Below are positions 33,429 through 42,156 of a stretch of DNA of 64,000 nt, in pieces. The notes under the pieces were generated by a model. That model did not search any database. It saw nothing but the letters and a program-made list of their open reading frames with translations, and was not told where the DNA came from. This DNA is from Endozoicomonas sp965232255 (GTDB lineage Bacteria; Pseudomonadota; Gammaproteobacteria; Pseudomonadales; Endozoicomonadaceae), in assembly GCA_965232255.1 (NCBI GenBank), contig OZ246962.1:3348001-3412000 (forward strand), in the 5' to 3' direction. Numbering within the stretch: the stretch's first letter is position 1; each line of letters begins with the position of its first letter. The position numbers and the translations under genes were made by a program.

Positions 33429-33830
33429 GTGGAAGATGTAATTGAAGAACTGCGCGAACGGGCTCTGACTGTTTCGGTCCCACTGGAGTTACCGGACGAA
33501 GATCAGCTGGTTGAAGTGGAAGAGCAGATTTTAGTGCCACTGCCCTGGGAGCTGCGGGAATTTCTACTGCAAGTCAGTGATGTTATCTACGGCACCCTGG
33601 AGCCGGTGACTGTAACCGACCCACACTCACACACCTATCTGCCAGAAGTGGCGGCGAATGCTTGGGCCATGGGACTGCCTCGGGAATTAATCCCGATCTG
33701 TGAAAGTGGGGATGAGTTTTATGGCATTTCTGAAGAGGGTGAAGTGGTGCGCTGGGCGGACGGTGAAGTAACAGACGACAGTTGGCCATCTATTTGGCAC
33801 TGGGCGCGTGACGTCTGGCTGGAAAGTTAA
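33429..33830 (+). CDS. SUKH (SMI1/KNR4) family protein
   Basis: A 133-residue acidic protein. LPWELREFLLQVSDVIYGT, ITAP-like strand positions, and the closing W-P-S-IWHWARDVW fit the SUKH/SMI1-KNR4 fold, a protein-binding fold common as immunity proteins to nuclease toxins but also found as a stand-alone housekeeping type in gammaproteobacteria. I chose the GTG at 33429, because AGAGG lies nine bases upstream, whereas the TTG at 33420 abuts it. No toxin gene is adjacent, so the stand-alone form is more likely. Confidence 0.75.
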   Translation: MEDVIEELRERALTVSVPLELPDEDQLVEVEEQILVPLPWELREFLLQVSDVIYGTLEPVTVTDPHSHTYLPEVAANAWAMGLPRELIPICESGDEFYGISEEGEVVRWADGEVTDDSWPSIWHWARDVWLES

Positions 33831-33867
33831 GAAACTCCGGACCAGCACTGCTGCATCACCTGAAACC

Positions 33868-33915
33868 TCGCGAGAAGCCCAGTACTTTTAGTGCTGGGAG
33901 GGATAGCGACCAGCC
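33868..33915 (+). repeat. IS605-type right-end hairpin, remnant 1
   Basis: CGCGAGAAGCCCAGTACTTTTAG, then GTGCTGGGAGGGATAGCGAC. The CCCAGTAC/GTGCTGGG stem with a TTTTA loop matches the 3' hairpin of IS200/IS605 elements and of the TnpB guide (omega) RNA. No transposase gene remains beside it. Confidence 0.55.
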
Positions 33916-33979
33916 TGATAAGGCTGGAAAACTAACTTCTTTTGCCGTCCGCATTTTCGATATCTCCTGATATTGCGGT

Positions 33980-34324
33980 TAAAAGGGTCACTGCTACTAT
34001 TCTCTACAAATTTACGACCGCATTGGCAAACAAGCATGCGGCAGTCTTCATTGGCGATGTGAACATCTCCTCAAGACTCAACTGAAATGTAAAGCCATTG
34101 GGCGCTCAGTTGTGTATGAAGTCGTCAACGAAGCCTACTCCACCCAGACTTGTTCGTGCTTCGGAGTAACCTCCGACAGCAATCCGAGAGGTAGAACAAG
34201 TTTGCGAATAAGAGAATGGACTTGTTCAGAGTACGGAGCTGAACACCTGCGTGATAATAACGCAGAAAAGGCCATTCTTGCGGCGGGGCATCGCCGTCTA
34301 GCTGTAGGAATCCCGCTCCTTTAG
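33980..34324 (+). pseudogene. tnpB: TnpB remnant (IS200/IS605 accessory nuclease)
   Basis: The C-terminal part of a TnpB/OrfB-type RNA-guided nuclease, broken by stops and frameshifts. An FIGDVNISSRL piece (near 34050) corresponds to the RuvC region. After a frame change come STQTCSCFG, then REWTCSEYGAEHLRDNNAEKAIL: the CxxC zinc ribbon (with CSCFG altered from CS-x-CG) and the last RuvC aspartate in RDNNA. The N-terminal two-thirds is absent. The gene is clearly inactive. Confidence 0.8.
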
Positions 34325-34341
34325 GAGCGGGAGGATGTCAA
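34304..34341 (+). repeat. IS605-type right-end hairpin, remnant 2
   Basis: TCCCGCTCC(TTTA)GGAGCGGGA followed by GGATGTCAAC directly after the TnpB stop codon. This is the usual right end of IS605-group elements and the 3' end of the omega RNA. Confidence 0.75.
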
Positions 34342-34469
34342 CGATCTTGCCTTGGAACATTTCTGTTATCTTGTAGTCTGAGAACTCAGGTGAAAACAAG
34401 ACAGGGATATTAATGCCCTGTTTTTCTGTGTTTGCCGCAATGGTTCGCTGTTTTGATAGGATGCCGTCG

Positions 34470-36194
34470 ATGGACACCCTGCAGACAATTCTTAATGATC
34501 TGATCAGACCCACAGGCCAGAAGCAGTACATCCTCAATGATAATAACCAGACATTTGTCACACCTGGTGGACAGGTCGTTACCCTTGCTAATGCTCAGCT
34601 TGCTGCGCTGACTGCTCACGAGCCGGATGCCGGTGCCCGACAGGTTTATCAGTATTTCAAATTTATCCGGGACCGCGCAGTGTTGCCGGTGACCGCAACA
34701 AACGACAACAGTAAACTATTGAGTGCGCAACAACAGGAGGAAATCATTAAAGAGTGCATTACCAATGCATTCAGCATTCCACTGCAGCCAACGACTTATG
34801 AGGTGTTATCGGACAGAATCCACCGTGATTATTCGTTTTATCACCGCAACAATAGCGCCAGATATCCAGCGGATATACGTCAATTGTCGTCAGATGCGCT
34901 AAGGGATTTTGTGCGTATAAGAGTCGACGCCTGGAAATACGAAATCGTCCATCACGTCAACAAAGAGGGAACGCTCCCTAACTTCATGCAAGATATGGAC
35001 AGTTCCCTGGTGGAAACCATTTTCTCCATGCCGCTTGAAGCAAAGGCACAGGAACTGTCTTTGCAAAAGATGTTCAATTCGGGCAAGCTGAAAACAGCTT
35101 CTGGCTTGCTGTATCGAGGAGGGTCACTCCATGAGCCTGATAAAGCCAAACGAATAAAAATGGGACAGCCCTGCTTTGATATTCATGTTGTTAACCGAAG
35201 TGCCGCTGTGTACGGTCGTGGGCTTTATGTCTCGCCAATGCTATCTGTCGCTACTAAGTACGCATCCCTTGGCACGCTTGGGGTAATACTGGAAATCACC
35301 GTAAACCAAGACAGCGAACTCATGTTGTTTCATGATCCTTATGACGTCAAGTTGACCACATCTTTACTGCAAGGTATACAATCCATTAATCCGCCCATTC
35401 ACTTCGCATCTACACTCGCGCCGCATAATTATTCACTCGGATCAACTCAAGGCCTTCCCAACTCAACCACCGTGTCTTTTTCTTCTGGCGGCAATATCGC
35501 GGGTATAAAAGTCAACATTAGCAATGGCACAGTTTCATTTGCTCAACCGTTCATGAGTAATCGTCCCACTTGGTTTGGGTCTGTCCATCCCCACCGTGCC
35601 CATATTATTGGCTCTGGGCCATTGCCCATTTTGCCCCTGGGTGGACCTCCAGGCCAACAGCCACCGCCGGCACCGGCTTCTAATGACAGGTCGTCAATTC
35701 AGACTAACATTGTTCCAATCATTAACGATGTCCCTCATCCGTTGGTGGGTTGTATAAAATGCGCACATAATATCTATTTGATCGTAAATCCAAGGTTCGT
35801 TAAAAAGATAAAAGTCCTGGATAATGAATTAAGGACTAAAATTGACCTCAATTTCTCCGCGCAGGAGATCATCACACACAAACTGGTGCCAAAGCTCACT
35901 CCCCCCCCGCATCTGTCGCAACAGAGTCAACAGATAGCCACCCAATTGATCGATCCACTGACATTGCAATCTTCAAATGCAATCGTTTTCCTGGTTGAAA
36001 AAAAACTACCCTTTGAGATTGCCAGCCAACGCAACCGGGAAACTGAAGTCAAGTGCTATGTCCAAGCCGAGCCAAATCGGTGGCTTCGGGTAAAACCACA
36101 ATTTAACCAATACTCAGCTGGCCCTATTAGTAGCAAACCGTTCGTGATTTCTTATACCCGAAGCTCCAGTGCTGCCAAGGTAAGCTCGCAGTAG
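34470..36194 (+). CDS. ADP-ribosyltransferase-like protein, possible effector
   Basis: A 574-residue protein. Residues 210-285 resemble the PARP/ART core: LLYRGGSL (213-220) at the position of the first strand, then AVYGRGLYVSPMLSVATKYA (246-265), which follows the H/R...G-x-G-x-Y-x-x-x...S-x-x-Y pattern of poly-ADP-ribosyltransferases, then GVILEITVNQDSELMLF. A catalytic glutamate in this last stretch is plausible. The N-terminal 200 residues are helical. A Pro-rich linker (GGPPGQQPPPAPAS, near 390-410) precedes a C-terminal domain of unknown type. No signal peptide is seen. The start at 34470 follows an AGGA; 34461 is an alternative. Host-directed ADP-ribosylation is a hypothesis; key residues need structural confirmation. 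Confidence 0.6.
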   Translation: MDTLQTILNDLIRPTGQKQYILNDNNQTFVTPGGQVVTLANAQLAALTAHEPDAGARQVYQYFKFIRDRAVLPVTATNDNSKLLSAQQQEEIIKECITNAFSIPLQPTTYEVLSDRIHRDYSFYHRNNSARYPADIRQLSSDALRDFVRIRVDAWKYEIVHHVNKEGTLPNFMQDMDSSLVETIFSMPLEAKAQELSLQKMFNSGKLKTASGLLYRGGSLHEPDKAKRIKMGQPCFDIHVVNRSAAVYGRGLYVSPMLSVATKYASLGTLGVILEITVNQDSELMLFHDPYDVKLTTSLLQGIQSINPPIHFASTLAPHNYSLGSTQGLPNSTTVSFSSGGNIAGIKVNISNGTVSFAQPFMSNRPTWFGSVHPHRAHIIGSGPLPILPLGGPPGQQPPPAPASNDRSSIQTNIVPIINDVPHPLVGCIKCAHNIYLIVNPRFVKKIKVLDNELRTKIDLNFSAQEIITHKLVPKLTPPPHLSQQSQQIATQLIDPLTLQSSNAIVFLVEKKLPFEIASQRNRETEVKCYVQAEPNRWLRVKPQFNQYSAGPISSKPFVISYTRSSSAAKVSSQ

Positions 36195-36239
36195 TGTTGC
36201 GTCGTCTTCGTACCTGGCATCAAAACTGATGGTACTTCC

Positions 36240-36258
36240 TATGGAAAATCATTCCATA
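36240..36258. terminator. Small hairpin between convergent genes
   Basis: TATGGAA (36240-36246) pairs with TTCCATA (36252-36258). It lies between two convergent genes but lacks a good U-tract, so a terminator role is weakly supported. Confidence 0.3.
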
Positions 36259-36278
36259 AGATTGTTGAACAATAACAA

Positions 36279-37040
36279 TTAGGACGTAACTCGCATTTCA
36301 GCCAAACCTTTGATCAGACTTAGTACAGGCGCAAGAGCAATGTTTTTAAAGAGAGTCCAACTACCATTCCGGGAAGATGGGTGTGGTACTTCCAAAACAG
36401 GTACATAATTATCTTCTTCCAGTGAATAAGCACGAAGATATTGCCTACCAAAGGAAATCAACCATTGCTGTATCTCTCTATCCTCTGTAATCCCGCCGAC
36501 AATAGTAATAAGCTCTTCTATCGGTATCTGTGGTGCAGACAAAACGGCAGCAGCCTTTTTACCTTGAGTTACCAAGAGTTGCGGGTTCAACAATTCGATC
36601 TCCTTAAGAGCAAAAGGTCGACAGTGAGCATAGAGCTCATCTGGAACCATATCTCTTTTCCCGTCAGCTCCGGAGCATTTGGCTGCATTGATCATTGCAT
36701 AAAATGGATGTGGAGACGTATTTTCCTCAAGCTGTCCTTTTAGTAAGCCTTGAATCAATTCTGTAGTGCCTTTCATATGTGGATTTAACTGCTTACCCCA
36801 CAAACATTCGATAATGGTCCGTCTTTGTTCCAAATCCGCTGGCTCGTGTCCAGTATCCAGGGCCACCACTACTATTCTTAACACTTCACCATACTTGGAA
36901 CCAACGTGTGCTTCCGCACCATGATAGAGTGGTCGTGATTTAGCAGCTTTAATACACTTCTGTTTGTTCGAGCAATTAAATGAATTTACAGCTATGGACT
37001 CTCTACTGTAAAAATCCTTCAGTTCAATGGCAGAATACAT
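36279..37040 (-). CDS. Uracil-DNA glycosylase-like 4Fe-4S protein
   Basis: A 253-residue protein. Four cysteines (C23, C29, C122, C140) are spaced roughly as the 4Fe-4S ligands of family 4 uracil-DNA glycosylases. The third-fourth region FYAMINAAKCSG...HCRPFALKEIELLNPQLLVTQGKKA matches the family's N-A-x-K-C...C-x-x-x-L-x-x-E-I-x-x-L-x-P-x-x-I-x-x-x-G stretch. VPHPSSRNGSW matches the HPS motif. The first motif (GEAPG) is altered to VALDTG, so activity on uracil cannot be assumed. The ATG at 37040 follows AGGGAG. It stands alone between an ART-like gene (convergent) and the tRNA operon. Confidence 0.65.
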   Translation of the reverse strand: MYSAIELKDFYSRESIAVNSFNCSNKQKCIKAAKSRPLYHGAEAHVGSKYGEVLRIVVVALDTGHEPADLEQRRTIIECLWGKQLNPHMKGTTELIQGLLKGQLEENTSPHPFYAMINAAKCSGADGKRDMVPDELYAHCRPFALKEIELLNPQLLVTQGKKAAAVLSAPQIPIEELITIVGGITEDREIQQWLISFGRQYLRAYSLEEDNYVPVLEVPHPSSRNGSWTLFKNIALAPVLSLIKGLAEMRVTS

Positions 37041-37313
37041 AGTAAGACTCCCTCTAATACATCGGAATCTATAATAAGACATTTCGAATCTGGTTCCGAG
37101 TTCCTACCGGAAAAACGCCTGCGAACCACCGGCGCAATCTCCGGAAAATTTCAAACTAACATACCGATATTGAGATACAAAAAAAGTGGAGGACTAGGAA
37201 GGACAAGCTCTTCCATTTTTACTAAGAGAAACAGGGGAAAATAGCTTGTTTGCGGGGAGTGTGAAAACTTCGGTGAAGTGCGTTTAACCCTTTGTTTTAA
37301 GGCTCTATAAACG

Positions 37314-37345
37314 ACAAAACCCTTACGACAGTTATCGTAAGGGTT
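37314..37345 (-). terminator. Terminator of the tRNA operon
   Basis: On the minus strand ACCCTTACGA-TAACTG-TCGTAAGGGT followed by TTTTG, just after the last tRNA-Asp. A perfect 10-bp stem. Confidence 0.85.
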
Positions 37346-37362
37346 AAAATTTTCGCAATAAA

Positions 37363-37439
37363 TGGCGGACCGGACGGGACTCGAACCCGCGACCTCCGGC
37401 GTGACAGGCCGGCATTCTAACCGACTGAACTACCGGTCC
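37363..37439 (-). tRNA. tRNA-Asp (GTC)
   Basis: 77 nt with CCA encoded. The acceptor GGACCGG/CCGGTCC with discriminator G, anticodon GTC in CCTGTCACG, and T-loop GTTCGAGTC are all clear. Last gene of the seven-tRNA operon. Confidence 0.97.
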
Positions 37440-37477
37440 GCTATCTGGTTTCCAGTTTCAAGACACCAGTTTCCAGA

Positions 37478-37553
37478 TGGTGGGTGATGACGGGATCGAA
37501 CCGCCGACCCTCTGCTTGTAAGGCAGATGCTCTCCCAGCTGAGCTAATCACCC
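37478..37553 (-). tRNA. tRNA-Val (TAC)
   Basis: 76 nt with CCA encoded. Acceptor GGGTGAT/ATCACCC, anticodon TAC in CCTTACAAG. Separated from the next tRNA-Asp by a spacer that recurs elsewhere in the array. Confidence 0.97.
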
Positions 37554-37626
37554 AAATAAACGTCACAATAATGCTATCTTCACCAGAAGCAGATTTCACA
37601 AGATAAGAAATGCTTCATAAAAATAG

Positions 37627-37703
37627 TGGCGGACCGGACGGGACTCGAACCCGCGACCTCCGGCGTGACAGGCCGGCATTCTAACCGACTGAACTACCGG
37701 TCC
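37627..37703 (-). tRNA. tRNA-Asp (GTC)
   Basis: Identical in sequence to the other tRNA-Asp genes of the array; CCA encoded. Confidence 0.97.
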
Positions 37704-37741
37704 GCTGTCTGGCTTCCAGTTTCAAGACACCAGTTTCCAGA

Positions 37742-37817
37742 TGGTGGGTGATGACGGGATCGAACCGCCGACCCTCTGCTTGTAAGGCAGATGCTCTCCC
37801 AGCTGAGCTAATCACCC
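37742..37817 (-). tRNA. tRNA-Val (TAC)
   Basis: Identical to the other tRNA-Val genes; CCA encoded. The upstream and downstream spacers match those of the copy at 37478. Confidence 0.97.
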
Positions 37818-37855
37818 AAATAAACGTCACAATAATACTATCTTCACAAGAATAG

Positions 37856-37932
37856 TGGCGGACCGGACGGGACTCGAACCCGCGACCTCCGGCGTGACAG
37901 GCCGGCATTCTAACCGACTGAACTACCGGTCC
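37856..37932 (-). tRNA. tRNA-Asp (GTC)
   Basis: Identical to the other tRNA-Asp genes. It follows a unique spacer (37933-38036) on its 5' side rather than a tRNA-Val. Confidence 0.97.
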
Positions 37933-38036
37933 GCAAAAGATTTTCGTAAAACCGGTGACGACACCATAAGTACGGGAGGAAGACTCTACCAGAAATTCCT
38001 TCGATAGCAAGTCCGCTTGCTATCCGTCACAGAAAA

Positions 38037-38113
38037 TGGCGGACCGGACGGGACTCGAACCCGCGACCTCCGGCGTGACAGGCCGGCATTCTAACCGACT
38101 GAACTACCGGTCC
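38037..38113 (-). tRNA. tRNA-Asp (GTC)
   Basis: Identical to the other tRNA-Asp genes; the second gene in transcription order. Confidence 0.97.
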
Positions 38114-38151
38114 GCTGTCTGGTTTCCAGTTTCAAGACACCAGTTTCCAGA

Positions 38152-38227
38152 TGGTGGGTGATGACGGGATCGAACCGCCGACCCTCTGCTTGTAAGGCAG
38201 ATGCTCTCCCAGCTGAGCTAATCACCC
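38152..38227 (-). tRNA. tRNA-Val (TAC)
   Basis: First gene of the operon in transcription order, about 50 bases after the predicted promoter; CCA encoded. Confidence 0.97.
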
Positions 38228-38280
38228 TGCATAGTGAAGCGCTCCTTGTTTTTCAGGGCAGCTCCTCAACAACGCGGCGC

Positions 38281-38310
38281 ATTATAAGCAGCTCGTCTTT
38301 TGAGACGCAA
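38281..38310 (-). promoter_or_regulatory. Promoter of the tRNA operon
   Basis: On the minus strand TTGCGT (38305-38310), an 18-base spacer, then TATAAT (38281-38286), followed by the GC-rich discriminator GCGCCGCG. GC-rich discriminators are typical of stringently controlled tRNA promoters. Confidence 0.75.
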
Positions 38311-38406
38311 TAGCCAGCAAATATTTTTTTAAGGCCCAGTGCAGGCGCTATTTCTCCAACGAGTTGCTACCATGTGCTTTTTCCAAAGCAGGATGTCGCA
38401 ACAACC

Positions 38407-39363
38407 ATGTGGTTTAAAAATCTTATCTTTTATCGCTTTACCCAGCCTTTTAGCACCACGGCCGAAGAACTCGAAGAGCGTTTGCAGCAAAAGTGCTTTC
38501 GCGGTTGCAACAGTCAGGACATGAGTTCTTATGGTTGGGTCGCGCCACTGGGCAAACACAGCGAAATGCTGACCCACGCGGGCAATGGCTTCCTTATGGT
38601 GGCGGCGCGTAAAGAGGAAAAAATCCTGCCGGCCAGCGTCATCAAAGATGTTCTTGAAGAAAAGATCGAACAGATTGAGTTGGAACAAGACCGTCAGGTA
38701 TTCGGCAAAGAGAAAAAGACATTAAAAGACGATGTCATTATGGAGTTGCTGCCCAAAGCATTTTCCCGCTGCCAGACCACGTTTGCCTATATTGACCCGA
38801 ACAAGGGCTGGCTAATTGTTGATGCATCGTCGTTTAAAAAGGCAGAAGAGTTAACTTCCTGCCTGCGCGAATGTCTCGGCAGTCTGCCCATTGCTAATCC
38901 ACCACTGAAAAACCTGCCTTCCCATGCCATGACGCGCTGGCTGGCCGGAGAGACGCCACTGCCGGATCATCTGGTGCTGGGTGATGAGTGCGAGCTGCGT
39001 GAGCCGGGCGACGAAGGAGGACAGGTAAAGGTCAGCAAACAGGAGTTGGTTGGCGAAGAGGTTGATGTGCACCTGCAGGCGGGCAAACAGGTGAGCAAAA
39101 TGGCTCTGCTCTGGAATGATTCGCTGAGCTTTGTGCTGGGTGATGACTTGGTGATTCGCAAGCTGAAATTTACCGATGCCATTCAGGATCAGCTTGATGA
39201 AGTCAATGCTGAAACCGCTGCCGAGCAGTTTGATGCGGACTTTACCTTAATGACACTGACACTACAGCAGATGCTGGAAGAGCTGATGGAGTCACTGGGT
39301 GGCTTGAGTGAAGAGGCGCTTTCAGCAGCCAGTGAAAAACTGCCAGAAACCAAATTGGCGTAA
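38407..39363 (+). CDS. rdgC: Recombination-associated protein RdgC
   Basis: A 318-residue DNA-binding ring protein that limits RecA activity. The start MWFKNLIFYRFTQPF and the pattern SYGWVAPLGKHSEML, with DLVIRKLKFTDAIQDQLDE near the C-terminus, are typical. The length agrees with the family (about 300). I chose the ATG at 38407 by homology; the frame is open further upstream to 38374. It is divergent from the tRNA operon and convergent with the cnoX-like gene. Confidence 0.95.
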   Translation: MWFKNLIFYRFTQPFSTTAEELEERLQQKCFRGCNSQDMSSYGWVAPLGKHSEMLTHAGNGFLMVAARKEEKILPASVIKDVLEEKIEQIELEQDRQVFGKEKKTLKDDVIMELLPKAFSRCQTTFAYIDPNKGWLIVDASSFKKAEELTSCLRECLGSLPIANPPLKNLPSHAMTRWLAGETPLPDHLVLGDECELREPGDEGGQVKVSKQELVGEEVDVHLQAGKQVSKMALLWNDSLSFVLGDDLVIRKLKFTDAIQDQLDEVNAETAAEQFDADFTLMTLTLQQMLEELMESLGGLSEEALSAASEKLPETKLA

Positions 39364-39373
39364 ACCAGAACAG

Positions 39374-39395
39374 CGAGGAGCATTGACGCTCCTCG
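39374..39395. terminator. Bidirectional terminator rdgC/cnoX
   Basis: CGAGGAGC (39374-39381) pairs with GCTCCTCG (39388-39395) between two convergent genes; T-rich on the plus side. Confidence 0.7.
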
Positions 39396-39404
39396 TCGTT
39401 TACT

Positions 39405-40268
39405 TCAGTGCAATAAACCAAACAGTTTGCCCCGGTAGCGCTTGGCGATGGGACTGCCCTGCCCTAACTGGTCAAACACTTGCAACATCAGCTGTCTGGC
39501 GCCATCGTCACGAAATGTCCGGTCACGACGTACAATTGATAACAGTTGTTCCAGCGCCTGTTCGGTTTCATCGGCGATAACCATTCGAATGGCGAGTTGA
39601 TAGCGTGCTTCGTAGTCATCGTTGTTTTCTGCCAGTCGGGCCTCCAGTACATTGCGTGCTGGAGCGTCAGCCACCATCTCATAAAACGACAGCTTGGCCC
39701 TGGGTTGAGCGATGCCCGGAGTGTCCTCCGGTAACGTGGCCAGCAACTGACGGGCCTCGTCGATACGGCCCAACTCCAACAACAGGTTAACTTGCAACAC
39801 CTGTAAGCCGTGATTATCCGGCTCATCTTCCAAAATGCCCTGCAACAGCGTCAATGCCTCTTCTGCCTGGCCTTCAGCCATAAGTGCCGACACTTGCTGA
39901 CCCACGAGCTCTGCCGGACTCATGGTCAGTGGATCAAGCACTGCGCGCAGAGTATCTTCCGACTGCGGACCGCTGAATACCTCAATTGGTCGCCCGTCGT
40001 GCAAAATCACCTGCCCTGGCAATTCTCTGATTTTCAACGAACGAGCCAGCTCTTGGGCCAACATGGGCTCAGCTTCGACAGCCAGTTTGGCCAGGATAAG
40101 TTTGCCCTGATAGGCGGATGCCAAGTGCTCAAGGACGCCCAGCTGTGCCTGGCAAGTCGGGTCGCTGTCCATGCCAATGTACAGCAGTACTGGCTGGTCC
40201 ACAGACTGCTGAAGCACCTCCTGAATATTGGCTTCGGTCACGTCCACCACAATGTTTTGTTCATTCAT
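39405..40268 (-). CDS. cnoX: Thioredoxin/TPR co-chaperone, CnoX (YbbN)-like
   Basis: A 287-residue protein. A thioredoxin fold (residues 1-110) is followed by TPR-like helices (QVSALMAEGQAEEALTLLQG, LLELGRIDEARQLL) to the C-terminus, as in E. coli CnoX/YbbN (284 residues), which hands unfolding proteins to GroEL and DnaK under oxidative stress. The redox site reads SDPTC, without the first Cys of CxxC, so a holdase rather than an oxidoreductase is expected. The start at 40268 (MNEQNIVVDVTEANIQ) matches the family; the longer frame to 40457 has no support. Confidence 0.9.
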   Translation of the reverse strand: MNEQNIVVDVTEANIQEVLQQSVDQPVLLYIGMDSDPTCQAQLGVLEHLASAYQGKLILAKLAVEAEPMLAQELARSLKIRELPGQVILHDGRPIEVFSGPQSEDTLRAVLDPLTMSPAELVGQQVSALMAEGQAEEALTLLQGILEDEPDNHGLQVLQVNLLLELGRIDEARQLLATLPEDTPGIAQPRAKLSFYEMVADAPARNVLEARLAENNDDYEARYQLAIRMVIADETEQALEQLLSIVRRDRTFRDDGARQLMLQVFDQLGQGSPIAKRYRGKLFGLLH

Positions 40269-40989
40269 GACATTACTCACTTTGCAACTTCCCGTATCGA
40301 TTGAGTCGAGAAATGATAATGATACTTTCACTGTGCAGTAAGGTCTTGGCAGAAATTTTAATTGGTCGTTTATTAACCACCAATACCGCCCAACGTTGCG
40401 TAATTGCTCACTTCGCTTCCGTATACCGGTGGATGTGCCGACAGCAAAACAGACCACTTTAATGCGATTCAGTAATTAATCCCCCCACTGGTTAGGGCCA
40501 GTTGGGGCAATATTGATTTACCCACAAAATCTGTGGATAAGTTTGTGGATGAACATCGGCAACGAGTCACAAAGACCGATGTTTCCTACCACCTTATCAA
40601 ACTGGTTATTTTTTAACCAACTAATTCCTCTTATTTTTCATGAACTTATGATAAGAATGCAGAAAATCAGTAACTTATGCGGCGAGTAGAAAATACACGT
40701 CAATTACTTGACATTTGTGTATAAAATTTTTTTTATGCTCTCGAAAACCACTTTTCATGCTCGCCAGAGGAAAATATTGCTGGTGATTATTAATAACAAA
40801 TAGTTATAAAACCCATGACAACGCACCAGGCTTAGCCATCGTTGTGCCCGTGCACAAAACAAGCATTTTTCCTGTACAGTCCGACAAGATTCTTTGCTAT
40901 GATTCCGAACCGGATTGGTCATATTTGCCGGACGCGCCACAGGCAGGTCATGAACCTACCGTTCAATCGTTCATCGCAGGGGAGTGACA
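40269..40989. other. Intergenic, 720 bp, no gene seen
   Basis: Lies between divergent cnoX-like and purC genes. AT-rich stretches around 40610-40760 (for example TGTGTATAAAATTTTTTTTATGC) may hold promoters. A conserved PUR box was looked for and not found. GGGGAG at 40980-40984 is the purC ribosome binding site. Confidence 0.5.
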
Positions 40990-42099
40990 ATGCGTCTTGC
41001 CGATCAGGTTCTGGCCGTTAATAACGATCTCCCCATTCGCACCAACCTTCCGGTTCATGCAGGCAAAGTCCGCTCGGTCTACTGGCTAGCTGAAAACGAC
41101 AGTAGACGTTTAATTCAGGAACAACGCTACGACGTTGCTCCCGATGCCCCACTGGCCATTATGGTGATTTCCGACCGCATCAGCGCCTTTGACTGCCTCT
41201 GGCACAGCGAAGACGGGCTGAGCGGCATTCCCGGCAAGGGAGCAGCGCTTAACGCCATTTCCAACCACTGGTTTCACTGCTTTAAAGAGCACGGTCTGGC
41301 GGACAGCCACATTCTGGATATTCCCCACCCGCTGGTCTGGATTGTGCAAAAAGCACGCCCGGTAATGATTGAAGCCATCGGTCGTCAGTTCATCACCGGC
41401 TCCTTATGGCGTGCCTACAGTCAGGGCGAGCACACGTTCTGCGGAATGCAATTGCAGCCAGGACTGGAAAAAAACCAGAAACTACCGGAATTGCTTATTA
41501 CGCCCTCGACCAAGGGGGTGCTCAAAGGTATTCCGGGAATTCCTGAAGCAGAAGATGTCAACATCACTCGCCACGATCTGCAAACCCACTATCGCGCCTT
41601 TCATTTTCGTTGCCCAGAAGATATTGATCGCTACGAGAACTTGCTGCGGGCAGGTTTTCATGTGATCAGCCACGCTTTGACCGAGCTTGACCAAGTGTTT
41701 GTTGATACCAAGTTTGAATTTGGTTACGTCACTGACGCCAACGGCCGGGAGAAACTGATTTATATGGATGAGGTGGGCACGCCTGACTCATCGAGAATCT
41801 GGGATGGGCCGTCATACCGACGTGGCCAGATTGTCGAAAACTCCAAAGAGAGCTTTCGTCAGTTCCTGCTTAACCACTTTCCAGATCCGGATATTTTACT
41901 GAATAAAGACAGGATGTCAGAGCGAATAGCACTGGCCCGTGACCATGCGCTGCCCCGACAGGCATTTATGGAGTTATCTGCCACGTATGTTCGCATGGCA
42001 GAAAAAATCACCGACCGCACGCTGACGATTTCGGCCAACCCCAAAGCAGAGATTGTTGCAATATTAAAGGATAAATACGGCCTGATTGATTCGCGCTAG
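40990..42099 (+). CDS. purC: SAICAR synthase
   Basis: A 369-residue phosphoribosylaminoimidazole-succinocarboxamide synthase of the long form found in Vibrio-like gammaproteobacteria (E. coli's is about 237). It joins CAIR and aspartate with ATP in de novo purine synthesis. Recognisable blocks: HAGKVRSVYWL (ATP-binding loop), SDRISAFDCLW, GRQFITGSLWRAY, DTKFEFGYV and DEVGTPDSSRIWD. The ATG at 40990 has GGGAG six bases upstream; a GTG two codons earlier is less likely. It is convergent with purL. Confidence 0.96.
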   Translation: MRLADQVLAVNNDLPIRTNLPVHAGKVRSVYWLAENDSRRLIQEQRYDVAPDAPLAIMVISDRISAFDCLWHSEDGLSGIPGKGAALNAISNHWFHCFKEHGLADSHILDIPHPLVWIVQKARPVMIEAIGRQFITGSLWRAYSQGEHTFCGMQLQPGLEKNQKLPELLITPSTKGVLKGIPGIPEAEDVNITRHDLQTHYRAFHFRCPEDIDRYENLLRAGFHVISHALTELDQVFVDTKFEFGYVTDANGREKLIYMDEVGTPDSSRIWDGPSYRRGQIVENSKESFRQFLLNHFPDPDILLNKDRMSERIALARDHALPRQAFMELSATYVRMAEKITDRTLTISANPKAEIVAILKDKYGLIDSR

Positions 42100-42119
42100 C
42101 TGGACTCTCCCAAAGATTG

Positions 42120-42147
42120 GCTCGTACTGGCGCACGCCAGCACGAGC
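42120..42147. terminator. Bidirectional terminator purC/purL
   Basis: GCTCGTACTGGC (42120-42131) pairs with GCCAGCACGAGC (42136-42147) around a GCAC loop, with one mismatch, between two convergent genes. Confidence 0.75.
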
Positions 42148-42156
42148 ACTCCCTGG

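Noticed and set aside
37681..38010. Minus-strand open frame of 109 codons in the tRNA array
   Set aside because: It is made of tRNA and spacer sequence and has no ribosome binding site.
40269..40989. A PurR operator upstream of purC
   Set aside because: No sequence close to the PUR box consensus was found.
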